Source of the DNA: Siphonodentalium dalli | Taxonomy: Eukaryota > Mollusca > Scaphopoda > Gadilida > Siphonodentaliidae | NCBI GenBank assembly: GCA_032622095.1 | Contig: CP136063.1 | Location: 37,858,106-37,922,105 of the forward strand | Length of the DNA stretch: 64,000 bases | Direction of reading: 5' to 3' | In this document: positions 1 to 13,117 of the stretch, one piece after another | Position numbering within the stretch: the stretch's first letter is position 1 | Layout: every line of letters starts with the position of its first letter | The notes under the pieces: generated by a model | Databases searched by the model: none | What the model was told of the DNA's origin: nothing | Seen by the model: the letters and a program-made list of their open reading frames with translations, nothing else | Program-made: the position numbers and the translations under genes

Positions 1-1119
1 AAGGGAAATATGCAAATTTTGGTCTAAAAACAACAAATTCGTCACTAAGAAATTGTTGGAAATCAAACTACGAGAACAATTTCAAACTAATTTTGGTGTG
101 AATTTTCCAACTAATGTTGCATTGGGGTTGACTACAGTTTGGGGGTGGGACCCCTGCATAACCACCCCTGTCGGCACGTCCCTGCTTGGCACCCCATGCT
201 AAGAGCGCGGTCTTGAGTTCACTGAAGACGAGAACTAAATTTTGTTGGGGAGGGATAGCCAACCACATCGATGAGATCTGTAATGGTCAACTCAGTAGCT
301 GAAGCCCGCCCCTTATCGGGGAATCGTATAGCACATGCGTCGGGGATATCCTGGCGCCACCCCTTTTGAAATCATATCAATATTTGAAAGGAGAATTCCA
401 CATATGGAGCAGAAATCAGGGGGTAAATGAGCTCTCGTAACCACAAAACTACACTGAAGATATCTCAATACCTTACTCGTATTTAAATTCGTGCAGTACT
501 ATTTTTCGCTCAGTTTTGAAATCGCGCACCTATCTGCGCGAATTCAAAACTGACACAAAATATTTTCGTAAAAGTCTTGTTTCTGAACACAGTTTCAGTT
601 CTCAGTCATTTTTGAAGATACATGTGCACACGGATAATAAACACGATCACGATGATGGATGTTTATATGCTCCAAATAATGACACTGATATTGCAGTAGT
701 TATGGACATACATGCATTGAACTCTAAAACAGAAAAACACAACCGCGAAGGCAACAGACTTCAGAAAAATCAACACTTGGTTGCGGGTTGTGATGACTAA
801 CTCAGACTGCATGCATGGTCACGCTGTCACTCCAGGGTGGTGAATCCCCGGGGGTGCTTTCATGCACATACAATCTAGAATATGTGCATTTCGTACAAGC
901 ATTTCAACCATTTACGACGTTGCCATGATTTGTACGTCGCTTGGCATTGGATAATGGTTTTGAATGTTTGATATTTGCTAACCGACTATAACATAAGCCT
1001 ACATGTATAGGCGTAATTGTCTGTGTAGCGTCCAACGTTTCGTAATGTATGTAACTCATCGACATAACTCTCTTGTTTTCCCTGTGGTATATTTTTAATT
1101 CAGAGTCGTACTATTTTTG
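1..1119. other. No gene recognised
   Basis: Non-coding, AT-rich sequence. A 94-codon open frame at 516-800 has no recognisable domain and no coding neighbours, so I do not call it a gene. The stretch near 90-250 resembles other short 'ttccaact' style repeats seen near 24-26 kb but has no clear boundaries. Confidence 0.5.
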
Positions 1120-1715
1120 TCCCCAGAAAAAAAAAAATTCGGGGGACTATTAAAATAGCCGGTGTCCGTCTGTCCGTGTGTGCGTCCGGGGTTTCCAGAT
1201 GATAACTTTAGTTTCGGTTATTAGATCAAGAGCAAATTTCATATGTGAGTTCATCAGACTGAAATACAGATTAAGTTCGAATATGGGTTTGCTCCGCCCA
1301 TTTTTGCGAGAGTTATGGCCCTTTTTCGACTTACAATCTTATAATTTTCTGGTTTCCGAATGATAACTTCAGTTTGTGTGGTCATATCTGAACCAAATTT
1401 GGTATGTGAGTTTATCAACCAAAATACAGGTCAAGTTCGAATATGTGTTTACTCGGCCCATGTTTGCGAGAGTTATGGCCCTTTTTCTGGTTTCCGGATG
1501 ACAACTTTAGTTTGTGTGATCATATCTGAATCAAATTTAGTATGATAGTTTATCTACCATTCCAAGGTACACTGGTTGGATTGTTCTGAAATTTAGTGGA
1601 TTGTTCTGAAATTTAGTATCGGATTTAGGGTCCTTGTTATTTTTTTCAGACAACTGATGCCCCAATGAAGCCACTTTTTCGGGGGACACTGTGGCCGTAC
1701 GGCCTTTTATTCTCT
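1120..1715. repeat. Dispersed repeat with about 150-bp internal tandem units
   Basis: Three diverged copies of a unit that begins with 'ggtttcc.gatgataact' start near 1188, 1349 and 1489. Each contains a 'gcgagagttatggccctttt' segment or the beginning of it. The block is bracketed by 'ttcgggggact' near 1138 and 'ttcgggggacactgtggcc' near 1678, suggesting one repeat element with internal tandem units. Short open frames inside are repeat translations, not genes. Confidence 0.6.
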
Positions 1716-2407
1716 CAGTTTTAAATTCGCATGGTATCGTTCTGTTGGCCTCTCTATATCATATATGAATAGTTTTTCTAAAAACCCTTAAACCAACTCG
1801 GTGTGCAATTTCCCTCCATGCGCTCCTGTTGCGCAAATTCTAGTATAAAAAGTGCGTCTATTTCAAAAAAAGTTCCAACAGTAAATATGACCAGACAAGA
1901 AATAGAAACCGCTAATCTCATCACTAAGCTTAACAACACCAGTCGAACATGATTACCTTTCAATGCAATAACACCGGGCACCAGGTTACGGATAACCATG
2001 TGCAGGCACACGCACCATGGATAAATACACGGTCAAAAGAACAGCGATATTTTTTGTACGATTATATCTGGCATATACCCATGGTTATATATAAACGGGC
2101 TATGAGCATGTGACCGCTATTTTTTTAAAACAATACTAGTACATATTTATCTGGCTTGGAACTGGTATTTATTTTACCTAGCCCAATCGCTGTTAACTGT
2201 TAAGCCTCCTTAGTTGCTGCACTTAGCATCCTTGTTAATTCCAATATGACATACATGCAGTCACGGCTGGAAACAATGGTAACTCTAACTTTTGATCTGG
2301 AGATTGCATGTAAATCCCAATTATTATTTTTTTATTCTTGTGAAAACTATTCCGACCTAAATCAAAATTTTGCCAATTTACTATTTTTGGTGAGATTTAA
2401 AATTGAG
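1716..2407. other. No gene recognised
   Basis: AT-rich sequence without recognisable coding, RNA or repeat structure. Confidence 0.4.
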
Positions 2408-2575
2408 TAATATAAATCCATAGGAGCTTGGAACTTAATCAACAAATTCCCTTAAAAATTGCCCTATGATTATTTATGGCCAACCTATTGTTCACCAAAA
2501 ATTATCTTCAGGCAGATGCATGTTGATAATTTTTGGCAGTTATTTATAAAGTTCCAAGCTCCTGTGATTAATATA
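2408..2575. repeat. Short hairpin-forming inverted repeat (MITE-like)
   Basis: The terminal segment with 'ggagcttggaactt' near 2424 recurs inverted as 'aagttccaagctcc' near 2550. The flanking 'taatataaat' and 'attaatata' extend the arms to about 30 bp. It is non-coding and probably a small fold-back or MITE relic. Confidence 0.55.
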
Positions 2576-2770
2576 AAGTGGATTTGCTATATTTGATTAG
2601 AATTTAGAGGTAAAATCGATATTGTAAAAGGTGGTATTGCGAGCCCAACTGAAAAGGAGTGTTCAGATGAGTCCATTACATTGATCCGTATGTTGCTTTG
2701 ACATGATTCATTGTCTACATTAAGCCTTTCACAAAAACACATACTTTATATTATAAATCAGAGCTTGTGA

Positions 2771-3049
2771 TTAAAGGCACGGATGGCCTTCACAGTGGGT
2801 ATCGCTGTTAAAATAGTCACATCCGCTAAAACAGAAATAATATTGAGTAAATAGTATGTTATGGTCAAGTTCATATGCTTTGTTATGTAAACAAAAGCCA
2901 AAAATGTTACAGAACCTGATTACATAACCCAGCGTACAAACTTAACAATAACATACTACATGTATTTACGCAATATTTATGACTGGTATAAGAACAAAAT
3001 ATGTCTGTTTTACAGCAATACCCACCGCGAAGGCCATACGTGCCCTTAA
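2771..3049. mobile_element. piggyBac-like MITE with TTAA ends
   Basis: The 279-bp element is bounded by TTAA at both ends (2771-2774 and 3046-3049). Terminal inverted repeats of about 35 bp pair 'ggcacggatggccttc' on the left with 'gaaggccatacgtgccc' on the right. TTAA target duplication is characteristic of piggyBac transposons. No transposase is encoded, so it would depend on an outside enzyme. A related left end occurs at 20873. Confidence 0.65.
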
Positions 3050-3659
3050 TAATATTATTGCAGCTAATAAGTTTGATAGGTGCTATTGGAATAAAACCAA
3101 TATTGCAAATCAATATATCTGTAATAAATTGATTGTATGATGTCAAATCCAAACAAATAAACACTTTATTGACATAAATACAAGTTTATTTACCTTCGAT
3201 TCGAAAACAGCTGCCATGTTTTATCGATTGAAAACAAGAAACGTCATAAGACATGCGTTATGCTTTGTTGCGTTGAAAATAGAATCTCTCTGTTGTGTGT
3301 GTGTTAATGAATGCATCCCATCTGTCTGAGCCTCGGTATTATTCTCTTTAATCCAATATCAATGCAACTTTCTCGTCTGAACGCAACTTTAGAGTTTCTT
3401 CATTCAGTGTTTATTTATTTAAAATGCTGTTGCATATCAAACAACATAATCAGGAAAAAATAAACAATGAATGAAGAAATTATAAAGCTGAATTTTCTGT
3501 GGTTACTCATAGGCATCTGTTGAATTCAGGGTTTTTTATTATTCATGTATTTTTATTGAAAATGACTGCATGGTGAAGCGATACACAATCACCGTCTAAA
3601 ACAGATCTAGAGTTCTAGACCGAAAATTGCTTTGCTTCCAGTGTTTTCGTTCTATACTG

Positions 3660-5450
3660 TTGTAAAAGTTTATCTCCCGCCTACGCATCCCCCCCCCCAT
3701 AACCCCCGTCTGAATTTGTTCTTTAATACCTCAACAACTAATGGGCAGATAGACTAATTTTATCATTCAATATGACTATATAACTAAGAAAAAACCTATC
3801 ATTGGTGACAAGAAAGCAAGTATTCTTTGTCAAGGAGGCAAATTTTCATTGAAAATTACTTAGTTTATCACCCACCCCCCCCCCCCCCCACCTGAATTTG
3901 TTTTTGCCTCAACATCCAACAGCCAGTTAGTCTCATTTTATCATTCAATATGACTTTGCGACTAAGAAAAAAGTATCATTGGCAACAAGGAAGCATGTAT
4001 TTTCTGTGAAATAGGCAATGTATTTTCAGTGAAAGAGGCAATAATTATAGTTTGGAGAATTTTCATTGAAAATTTCCTAGTTTATCCCCTATCCCCCCTC
4101 ATTGGCAACAAGGAACATGTATTTTCTATGAAAAGGCCAATAATTGAAGTCTTGCCAACCCCAACCCCCTGAATTTTTTTTTTCTACAATATCTTATTTT
4201 CATTAAAAATTACCTACCGGTACATGTAGCTTCTGCCGTAGATCATGCCATGAATCTCTACTCTGGCTAACGCCCGTAGAGATCATATTCCACCAGTCCG
4301 AAACCTTGGAACTTTTTGAAGTAGTTTTGACATGGAACCTTATAAAGTCGAAAAAATAACACGGAATATATTTCTTAGTTATTATCTGTTCCTTACTAAT
4401 GCACTTTACTGTAGGTGAAGGTCCCAACTCAAAATTTCATGTTGAAAGCGGATTTTTGAGAGATTTTGCTTTGCTTTGCTGACAATTATAGCATTTCTAC
4501 TGGGTAAATAATTCAATGTTTATTGTGATATCGGGTCACAAAGGTCATAGAAAAACATGCAATTTTGAGTTGGGACATTCACCCATTGTCAAACTTGTAC
4601 ATTATTAAGGAACAGATAATAGCTGAGAGATATATTCCCCACGTTATTGTTAGACTTTATAATATCCCCTGTCAAAACTTCAAAAAGTTCAAAGGTTTCG
4701 TATTAGTGGAATATGATCTCTATGGGCATTAATAAGACAGAGTAGAGAGTCATGGCATGATCTACCTCTTCCGAAGAAAAACATGGGTTTTTCCGAAGAA
4801 AAACCTGCCACTACATGTTAAGGTAAGAAAAATTCATGTGGGTGGAGGGGGAGATCAACTATGTATTTTTCAATGAAAATTCTCCGCACCTCTTTAATAG
4901 AATATACATGCTTCCTTGTCGCCAACAATAGTTTTTTTTAGTCGCATAGTCATATGAATGATAAAATTAGAATAACTATTGAGGTAAAATTCAGGCGGGA
5001 GGGGAAGATAAACAAGGTAATTTTCATTGAAAATTCTCCAAACTTTAAATATTGACTCTTTCACAGAAAAAAACATGCTTCCTTGACTTAGTCGCATATT
5101 CATATTGAAAGATAAAATGAGACTGACTTAACTGGCCATGAGATGCTGTGGTAGAAATTCTCTGGACTTTCTCTGGAATTATTGCCTATTTCACAAAAAA
5201 TACATGCCAATATTAGTTTTCTTAGTTGCACAGTCATAGTGAATCATAAAATGAGACTAATTGGATTAGATGTTGAGGTAAATAAAAATTCAGGCCGGGG
5301 GGGGGGGGGGGTGTTGGATAGACTAAGCAATTTTCCACACACAAAACAATTCTGAACTGTAATGCCTCTGCCGAAGAAAAAACATGCTTCCTTGTCACCA
5401 ATGATAGTATTTCACATAGTCACATAGCCATATTGAATGATAAAATGACA
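3660..5450. repeat. 1.8-kb fold-back (inverted repeat) centred near 4.49 kb
   Basis: Sequence to the left of about 4490 recurs, diverged and inverted, to the right. The segment around 4205-4440 (atcatgccatgaatctctac, ggaacttttt, tctgttcctta) pairs with 4560-4770 (aaggaacaga, aaaaagttc, gtcatggcatgat). The C-run near 3874-3889 pairs with the G-run near 5296-5311, and 'atcattcaatatgact' near 3765 pairs with 'catattgaatgat' near 5430. No open frame longer than 75 codons lies inside. It is likely an old fold-back transposon. Confidence 0.65.
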
Positions 5451-6215
5451 CTAAATGGCCACTACATGTGAAAGTAAGAAACATTCAGACAGGGGAGATG
5501 ATCAGTCCTTCCCAGGAGACGGGAGTGATTGCTCTCGCACCCGTAGCAATTGTACTTTTCAATTCACAGGTGCTAAAATTCGCACCCATCCCTCTTCACA
5601 AAATTCTAATGGCGACTGTAATAATGTAATTGTTGGTTCAATATTGAACTATTTTATTTAACTATTTTAACTATTTTAAGGTTTATTTACATCTTTTACC
5701 ATCTCAGTTCGACTATGGCCTATTGCAGTGTAACTAGACATAGTCTAGTCTACTGTAACTTTTTGTTTGAGCAAAGACGCCTTTTGCAGTTTTAGTGTGG
5801 GTGCCGTATTGCACCCGTCTTCTGCGTTGCGGTAGCCAATAACTGCTCTCGCTGTGTTTTCCTCATGGAAAGGTCTGGGGGTTACCCCAGTTTATCTCCC
5901 CCCAGGGGAGGGAAGATGCCGTAGCACATCATCATTGAAAATGGCGGAATTTACCAAACAACTGCAGACCTAAACGCGCAATATGTATGGATGTCATTAA
6001 TACGAGTAAAATATAAATTAAAAAATAAGCCACATTTTACATAGTTGCCAGGGTATAAAATGATAGATACATGCATGAGTCAAAGACACCTGTATGGAAA
6101 CGCTTCTATCATCGAACCCTTCCATGACTGGAGCTTCCTGAAATTTTGTGAAAACTCTGTACCGTAAATGCGTTCTGTTATGTATGCCAGTCTCCCATCA
6201 GGAGCCTTGTATATA

Positions 6216-6428
6216 CAGTAATGCTCTAATTAATCGACCCCTTAACCACAGCAGAATTATGGGTAACTTTTCAGGATTTAGTCGGAAATATGGCTTATTG
6301 CCATTCATCGGAAAGCTCTCGGGGAGAGCTTTCCAATGAATTGCAACAAGCCAAATTTCCGACTAAATCCTGAAAAGTTACCCATAATTCTGCTGTGGTT
6401 AAGAAGTCGATTATTTAGAGCATTACTG
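6216..6428. mobile_element. Near-perfect fold-back MITE
   Basis: The 213-bp near-perfect palindrome starts CAGTAATGCTCTAA and ends with its inverse. Its centre is at about 6322 in 'agctctcggggagagct'. A few mismatches separate the arms. It is non-coding. The superfamily is not determinable because the flanking duplication is ambiguous in the AT-rich context. Confidence 0.75.
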
Positions 6429-7074
6429 CATAAAAAGAATACATAGGCCTAACAATATTTACCTTGACCTTGTAAACCAGAGCATTCTCTTATATATGCA
6501 AGGCTCACAGTCGCAAATATAATATAAGATAATGCACAGGCACAGGAACTTTAATGCTGTACCAGCACAGCTCACGACGTGAAAGGGTTAATGATGTTTT
6601 TCGATACTATTTTTTCAGATAGAATTAAGCCCATGCTATGCACGGAACAAACACGAGCTATGAAATGTCCCAAATTGATTCATGTATATACATTATACCA
6701 GAAAATTCTAAATTAAATCAATAATAACTTATCGAAGCTTTTCCAGACAGGGGTCCTTGATTCATATTATTTTATACCCAGGAAACTATATAAAACTTGT
6801 TATAGGAAGAGAAAGGCTAAGGCTATCTTGGATCATAAACAAAAAGGAAGAAGTTTGATTTTGCCTGCTGCGAATTAAAATGGTGTTCATCAGCAAACTA
6901 TCCCATTTCCTGCGATGCATATATTTGATTCTTAGCCAATGAAAATGCTGCAGTTGACAAACAGCAACGTATTATGTCATTCAAACAAGAATAATGAAGA
7001 GCATTTCTCTTTTTGTGAGTAGCTGTAAATATTTTAAAGAGCGGAATGTACCTGAATCAATTTCCCCAGTGTAC

Positions 7075-7495
7075 TTAAAGGTACTCAATCCGATAAAACT
7101 CCTCTCAATTACTATTTCAATGGCTTCGGGGGTCAAAAATATTTGATTCGAGTCGAGGAAGTCACCCATCAAAGCTCAGATTTGTTAGATATCGATTTTA
7201 TTACCACTTGATTTTAGAGTTATCCATCCTTGTCTGTTTGAATAGATTTTGGTGTACACATCCCGAGCAGATTACCGCAGTTGAAGGCAATTATTAGTAC
7301 TCATCTCGAGTAAATAACAAATTTCAAAAATCAATATCTAATAACTCTGAGCTTTGTTTGATGGGTTCCTCGACTCGAATCAAATATTTTTTACCCCCAA
7401 AGCCAAAGAAATAGTAATATAGGACCCTCTGATCGGATTGTTGTTGTTGGAATCTGTTGAGATGGGGACCCTCTGTTCGGATTGAGTACCTTTAA
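7075..7495. mobile_element. piggyBac-like MITE, copy 1
   Basis: The 421-bp element is bounded by TTAA (7075-7078 and 7492-7495) with ends AGGTACTCAATCCG and CGGATTGAGTACCT. Internal segments such as 'gattcgagtcgaggaa' near 7145 and 'ttcctcgactcgaatc' near 7365 are also inverted, so most of it folds into a long hairpin. No coding capacity. A second copy lies 240 bp downstream. Confidence 0.75.
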
Positions 7496-7735
7496 AACTG
7501 ACTAGACTATTTTTCCAAACAGCTTTAACTTATACCAGGGACAGGGGAGGGGGTGTCTACTTTGATCAACATTTTAAAATCAACAAGTCCTTCCATTATC
7601 AAAACTATTTTGGAGATTTTACTATCCTGGTTACAGGACTGGAAAATCCCTCATTTCTCTCTAGTATTTAAAATATTAGGAATAGTCTTGTGAAATGAAG
7701 TCTCAATTTTAGAGGCATATATGACTAAAAAATAC

Positions 7736-8212
7736 TTAAAGGTACTCAACCCGATAAAACTCCTCTCAATTACTATTTCAATGGCTTCGGGGGTCAAAAA
7801 TATTTGATTCGAGTCGAGGAAGTCACCCATCAAAGCTCAGATTTGTTAGATATCGATTTTAGAAATCTATTATTTTTCATTATCGGGAATACTATCTGGC
7901 CCAGAACTCAGTCAAAATTGCGTAAAAATTACCACTTGATTTTAGATTTATTCATCCTTGTCTGTTTGAATAGATTTGGAGTACACATCCAGAGCAGATT
8001 ACGGCAGTTATTGGTACTCATCTCGAGAACATAACAAATTTGAAAAATCAATATCTATTAACTCTGAGCTTTGTTTGATGGGTTCCTCGACTCGAATCAA
8101 ATATTTTTTACCCCCAAAGCCAAAGAAATAGTAATATAGGACCCTCTGATCGGATTGTTGTTGTTGGAATCTGTTGAGATGGGGACCCTCTTTACGGGTT
8201 GAGTACCTTTAA
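7736..8212. mobile_element. piggyBac-like MITE, copy 2
   Basis: The 477-bp element is in the same orientation as the copy at 7075 and has TTAA at 7736-7739 and 8209-8212. Its ends read AGGTACTCAACCCG and CGGGTTGAGTACCT, so both ends share the same change relative to copy 1. That suggests end-specific co-variation or a distinct subfamily. It carries about 56 bp more internal sequence than copy 1. Confidence 0.75.
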
Positions 8213-9023
8213 CTGATACATATGGAAAAAGGTTTTCTGCTCTGTAATCAGGATAGTAAAATTTACGTAACAGATATGACAATGTAAGGACTTTTGATAT
8301 GGAATTTCTTATACATGTATGATAAACAACCTTGAAAGCCATAAATTGAGTATTTTACCACATTTTCACAAATTTATTTCACAATATTCACCAATTTCCC
8401 CATTTGTAGGTCCTTTTTATTTTTAATATGTTGTTTATCATGGGTTAATGTACTTATTCTAGCTAAGAAATATCATGCTGCAATTAATTGGAGGTTTGGC
8501 ACTTTTTTCATAACTGGACCAGACTGTACTGGACAAATTATACACCTCATTATTATTGGAAATGTTTTATTGCTATTCACATCAGCTGTTCACATGTGAG
8601 AAAATAAGAGTGAGACAATCGCTCATTATTTTTATATTCAGAATTTCATTGTAACCACAAATGACTATGTATACATATTACGTTTTAATATACACAGCAT
8701 CCTGCCCATTCTAGGCATGGTATATGCTAAATGTCAAATGCATAACTGTTATATTACATTTGTGTTCAATATGAAATAAATATAATGAATCACCAATACA
8801 GTTTTCTCGTGGATTGATTATCCTGTTTTCCTATGAAACCCACAGCCTTTGTTAATTTGCCTATGTGATGAATGGGGCAGATTGTTGCAGGGATTGTATC
8901 TGTAATTATAATATAGTTGAACCGTATGACCATGGTTGTCTTTGTCACTCTTGCCCAATGATTCACTTTCCCATGAATGGGTTGGATGGGGTACCATGGG
9001 GGGGGGGATTTGCATCTACTCAT
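8213..9023. other. No gene recognised
   Basis: AT-rich non-coding DNA. Short open frames on both strands near 8790-9095 overlap each other and show no domain. Confidence 0.4.
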
Positions 9024-9380
9024 CAAAGTGTACACAATCGTACACAAAAAGGGTACTTTTCTACACTTAAAAGAGTAGTAGATTTGTGTGAATAAATATA
9101 CTCATAAAAGTGTAGATATGGTAAGTACACTTTATGTGTACATAACTACTCTTACAGTGTACACCAATCTCTACACATTTGTGTACCCCATTTCTACACA
9201 ATATTGTGTGGGAAAGTGTAAAATTATACACCACGAAAGAGTAGCCACACTTACACAAATAGAGTAATTTTTACTCTTACTCTATTTCTACTCTTTAAAG
9301 GATTGGATCAACTTTTACCAATAAAGAGTAGCCATTCTACTCTTTTGTGTAGATTTTCTACACTTATGTTTTTTCAGTGT
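9024..9380. repeat. Iterated 'gtgtaga/tactctt' repeat, probable MITE
   Basis: Dense iteration of 'agtgtaga', 'tacactttt', 'gagtag' and 'ctactctt' motifs in both orientations. The right end is 'aagtgtagaaaatctacac' when read on the minus strand, followed by a pyrimidine-rich terminus near 9380. The many internal palindromes indicate an expanded non-autonomous element rather than a simple microsatellite. Confidence 0.5.
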
Positions 9381-10076
9381 ACTCTGAGATTTGGCGATCT
9401 TGTATAGTTTGAGATCGTGGGTAATACTGAAGATCGAAGGACTACATTTACTTGTAAATTACTATATTAGTTTAGGTTTTATCGTGAGGGGTGCTACAAC
9501 ATGCCACCCGGGAACGGAATAAGATTCGAGAAATTTTAACAGTTGAAAATTCAATGCCTATATTCATATAACGACATGCCTGGAACGACATCCCCCAGCT
9601 CACACCAACCAGAGTGATGAGGTTCTATTTATAGGTCCATTCTGTCGTGGTCTAGCAATCAATAAGAGCTATATTTTACTTGAAAACCATTGTAAATAGA
9701 TAACTACGTGCATACATTATGGTATCATACATGCAAGTCATATAAAATTAAATCGCCCACGGTCCGCATCCGCTTTGGGGAAAATGGTTTTGGACTCCAC
9801 CTCGAATATGTATCATATATTCGTGTTATTATATATAAATTTATACGCCCCATACTGTTCTGATCACTTGATGGACCGCGGTTACCATGGTTGTCAGAAA
9901 TATTTTTTTCAGAAATAAGCAGATGAGAAACAGGTTCCCAATAAACTGAATACATGTATTAAGTTCGTGCAATCTCACCTTGGAGTTCTTATATATTGTT
10001 TGTGAACTGGGACAAACATGGTAAATTATTGCTTCCGTACAATTTTTGGCCTTAAATAACAGTACGTGTGAGTGGT
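9381..10076. other. No gene recognised
   Basis: Unremarkable AT-rich non-coding sequence. Confidence 0.4.
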
Positions 10077-10241
10077 AATAATATTAATAATATGATTTTG
10101 TCCGGTGTCATGGTTTATTAACGGACCTCCAGGAATGAGTAACAGCCCTCGCACCTATTAGCGGCCCTCGACTTCATCTCGGGCCTCCAATAGGCCATTC
10201 ATAAACCATAACGCCCTCAAAAATCATGTTATTGGTATATT
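10077..10241. repeat. 165-bp imperfect inverted repeat (MITE-like)
   Basis: The left arm with 'aatatgattttgtccggtg' and 'catggtttatta' pairs with the right arm 'ataaaccata' and 'aaaaatcatgttattgg'. Arms are about 48 bp with mismatches. The middle is comparatively GC-rich. No coding potential. Confidence 0.55.
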
Positions 10242-13104
10242 AACAATACAAGATTAATAATAACGTTAAATATACCACGGACGTAAATGAGATGGATAGG
10301 CAACTCTCGTAGAGTAACGCAATATATCGCGGATTCTTTTGTTTGCCAATTAACGAGAGCCTGGCTGCGAGATCGCCTGTTGCTATAACCACGGCGTAAA
10401 CAAAATGGCGTCTTTTGATTTCGTTTATTGTAGGAACAGTGTCGTTAGCACACAATGTTTCCTTTCTGACGCTAACTTCTTTCGTTTACCCGCTTATAAT
10501 AAATACTTGAATTAATTTTACATTGAATACATTTAGTTTATTGTTTATAGTGGCCTAATAAAAGTGGGAAAACACCTACTGGGCATTAAAATAAAGCTTT
10601 GAAATTGAAGCATCACACTCAGTCATAGAAGGAGCATTGTTGTCATTTCCGCCGAATTATTTCTTAACTAAAAGAGCGCAATTACGCAACTATTAATGAC
10701 ATATCAAGTTGGTGAATGCTCAATTAGCAAAACGTAATAGTGTTTATATAACTAGGCTTGAATGAAGCAGGAAGTTTAATCTGTCCCAAAGCAATGAGAA
10801 TTGAATATGATCACACTTCAGTTAATGCAATGTTAACACATCGCGAAGAGGGCTAACCATCGCTAATTTTACCTGTTTTATTTTAATCCACAACGAAGCC
10901 AATGACAATATTGTTTTATCTTGCGTGTGACTTCAGTGCTCATATTGCGATTGTTCAATCAACTACATTCACAGTTTGTAGTATAGCTATTATTAAGTAT
11001 CTTCTTTTTAAACAAAGTGATACAAACAACTTTATAAGTATTAATGTAAGTGCAAAATATTAAACAATAAAGCGCCACCTCATAGAAAGAAAAACGAATG
11101 CATATTCACAAATTATAAATAAAGCTTATATTAATCAGGTTGGGTATTGTGAATATTCTTTTGAGTATTAAAACGCCTATAAAATGGAGATATCCCCACA
11201 TACTTTCACTAGTCTGAAAATGGCAAACGAAGATTGTATCCCATGGGACGACATGCTCTCTGAATGTACAGATAGTTATATTTTGATTGATATTGATCAA
11301 CAGTTATGCATGTAGTGTCTGATATGACAGAAGGTTGTTCTTCAGTTTTCTGCTTCTGCGACTGGTCCTTTCTTTTTTGGCGGATACACTTCCGTTTTGT
11401 CGCAGGTATACTGAAATGACAAAGTAAGACATGACTACTAGTATATATTACTAATAATCAGTTTGTTTCCTAGGTTGATTCTATTTGGGGGCATGGGGAC
11501 ATGGGGGGGGGTGAGAGCCCGAGACTGATATAACATTTAATATGATACACCATATACATGTTCAAATATACATGGACATACATGTAGAATGTAAAGCATT
11601 TTGATGCAATAGGAAACTTTCTCAAGTTATATTTGACAATTGAACATCATGCAATACAGACAGTACAATTTCCATGGACCGTATCCAAGCACGCCGATAT
11701 ACCGGTTGTACTTGTCAGATATTAATGAAATTTGCTCAACTTTGAGATAAGATATTGGTAAAACATGGTTATTAATCCTTGTAAAATTTGCTAATAGTCA
11801 TCCCAAGACATATGCCAAATCAAAATTAAGTGATCATTTTATTCAAATTTTGGTTATATATGATTACATGCTAAAGTCCCACCCCCATACTTGCAAATTA
11901 ACATTTCCAAGAAAATCCAACCAATGTTAATTCTACATGAAAAAAGTGTAAAAAAATTAGTAAAATATGATGAAATTAATTTAAGGACACAAATAGCTAT
12001 ATTATGATTTTAAAATCACCACCCATTCCATTTTTGTCAGAGCCATTTTAGAAAACTTGAGAAAGTGGTAGCCCTCCCCCATAAAAACGAGAAAGGCTGT
12101 CAGTCTTAAAACAGCACACTTACATTGTGATATAACAAACAATTCCTGCAATAAAACTTTGCAAAGTATGCTGAAAGTCACTCAGGGATATATAAGAAAA
12201 CAATCTAATGCAATGGTTTCATGCCACATCTGGTTATTTTGGAAGAGTTGTTGAAATTCGAACGCGAGTGTGCTAGATTGGGAAATGTCCATTTTTAACA
12301 ATTGATGCTCATTTCTTGTAAAGTTATGAACCGAAAAATAAAAAAAACAACTTCAATGCAACTGAAAGTCATCGCCTAATGTATCAGCAATATAAATATT
12401 GCAAGCTTTCTATTTTAATTGCGGCCATGTTCATGTGGCTGCAAAAGTCGTAAGTCTGTTACACATAAATGGTATCAGACGTCCACCCCCAATAGCTCGA
12501 ATTTCGGAAATTGAAATACATTTCCACGAAATTTCACCTTTAATGGACATGGTTGAAATACAGCATAAGCGTGTATAATAAATTGGTATTGGATGTGATC
12601 TTTAAGATATCCTTTCAATTTATATCGGATCAATGAACTCACGAATTTTTCCCCCGGTATTTTTCTTGTGTTTTCTGTGTTGTTCAGTGTTCGTTACGGG
12701 AGAATCTAATGCTATTAATTCGTCTACGAGCATCTTACGACGAACGTTTTGAGATTAGCGGTCGCTTAGTTTAATTATTAGACAAAGTTTTATTTTAGAA
12801 CGTATAAGTAAGTACAATACTCACGTTTTTTAGATGTAGATATCCTTTTAAAAGCAAAACACAAGACAATCCCGCATACGACGAAAACAAGAGTGAAATG
12901 AGATCTCGCGAAGTCACGCGATCCGCGATATTTCATATACCGGCGCTTGGCCAAGCACTTCGGCTTCTAATCGCCCCATATATACATCGCTGAATATACC
13001 CATATATTGCGTGTAATATTTTTAACATATTACACGTTCACTTTAGATTTCGAATCCGGGTAAAGCCATTTAGGTACCACACATATTGATATGAACAATT
13101 ACTA
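10242..13104. other. No gene recognised
   Basis: About 2.9 kb of AT-rich sequence. I see no supported gene, RNA or mobile element. There is a short G-run near 11503. Confidence 0.4.
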
Positions 13105-13117
13105 AAATATAACTATT

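Noticed and set aside
516-800. 94-codon open frame
   Set aside because: No recognisable domain, no coding neighbours and no exon signals I could support.
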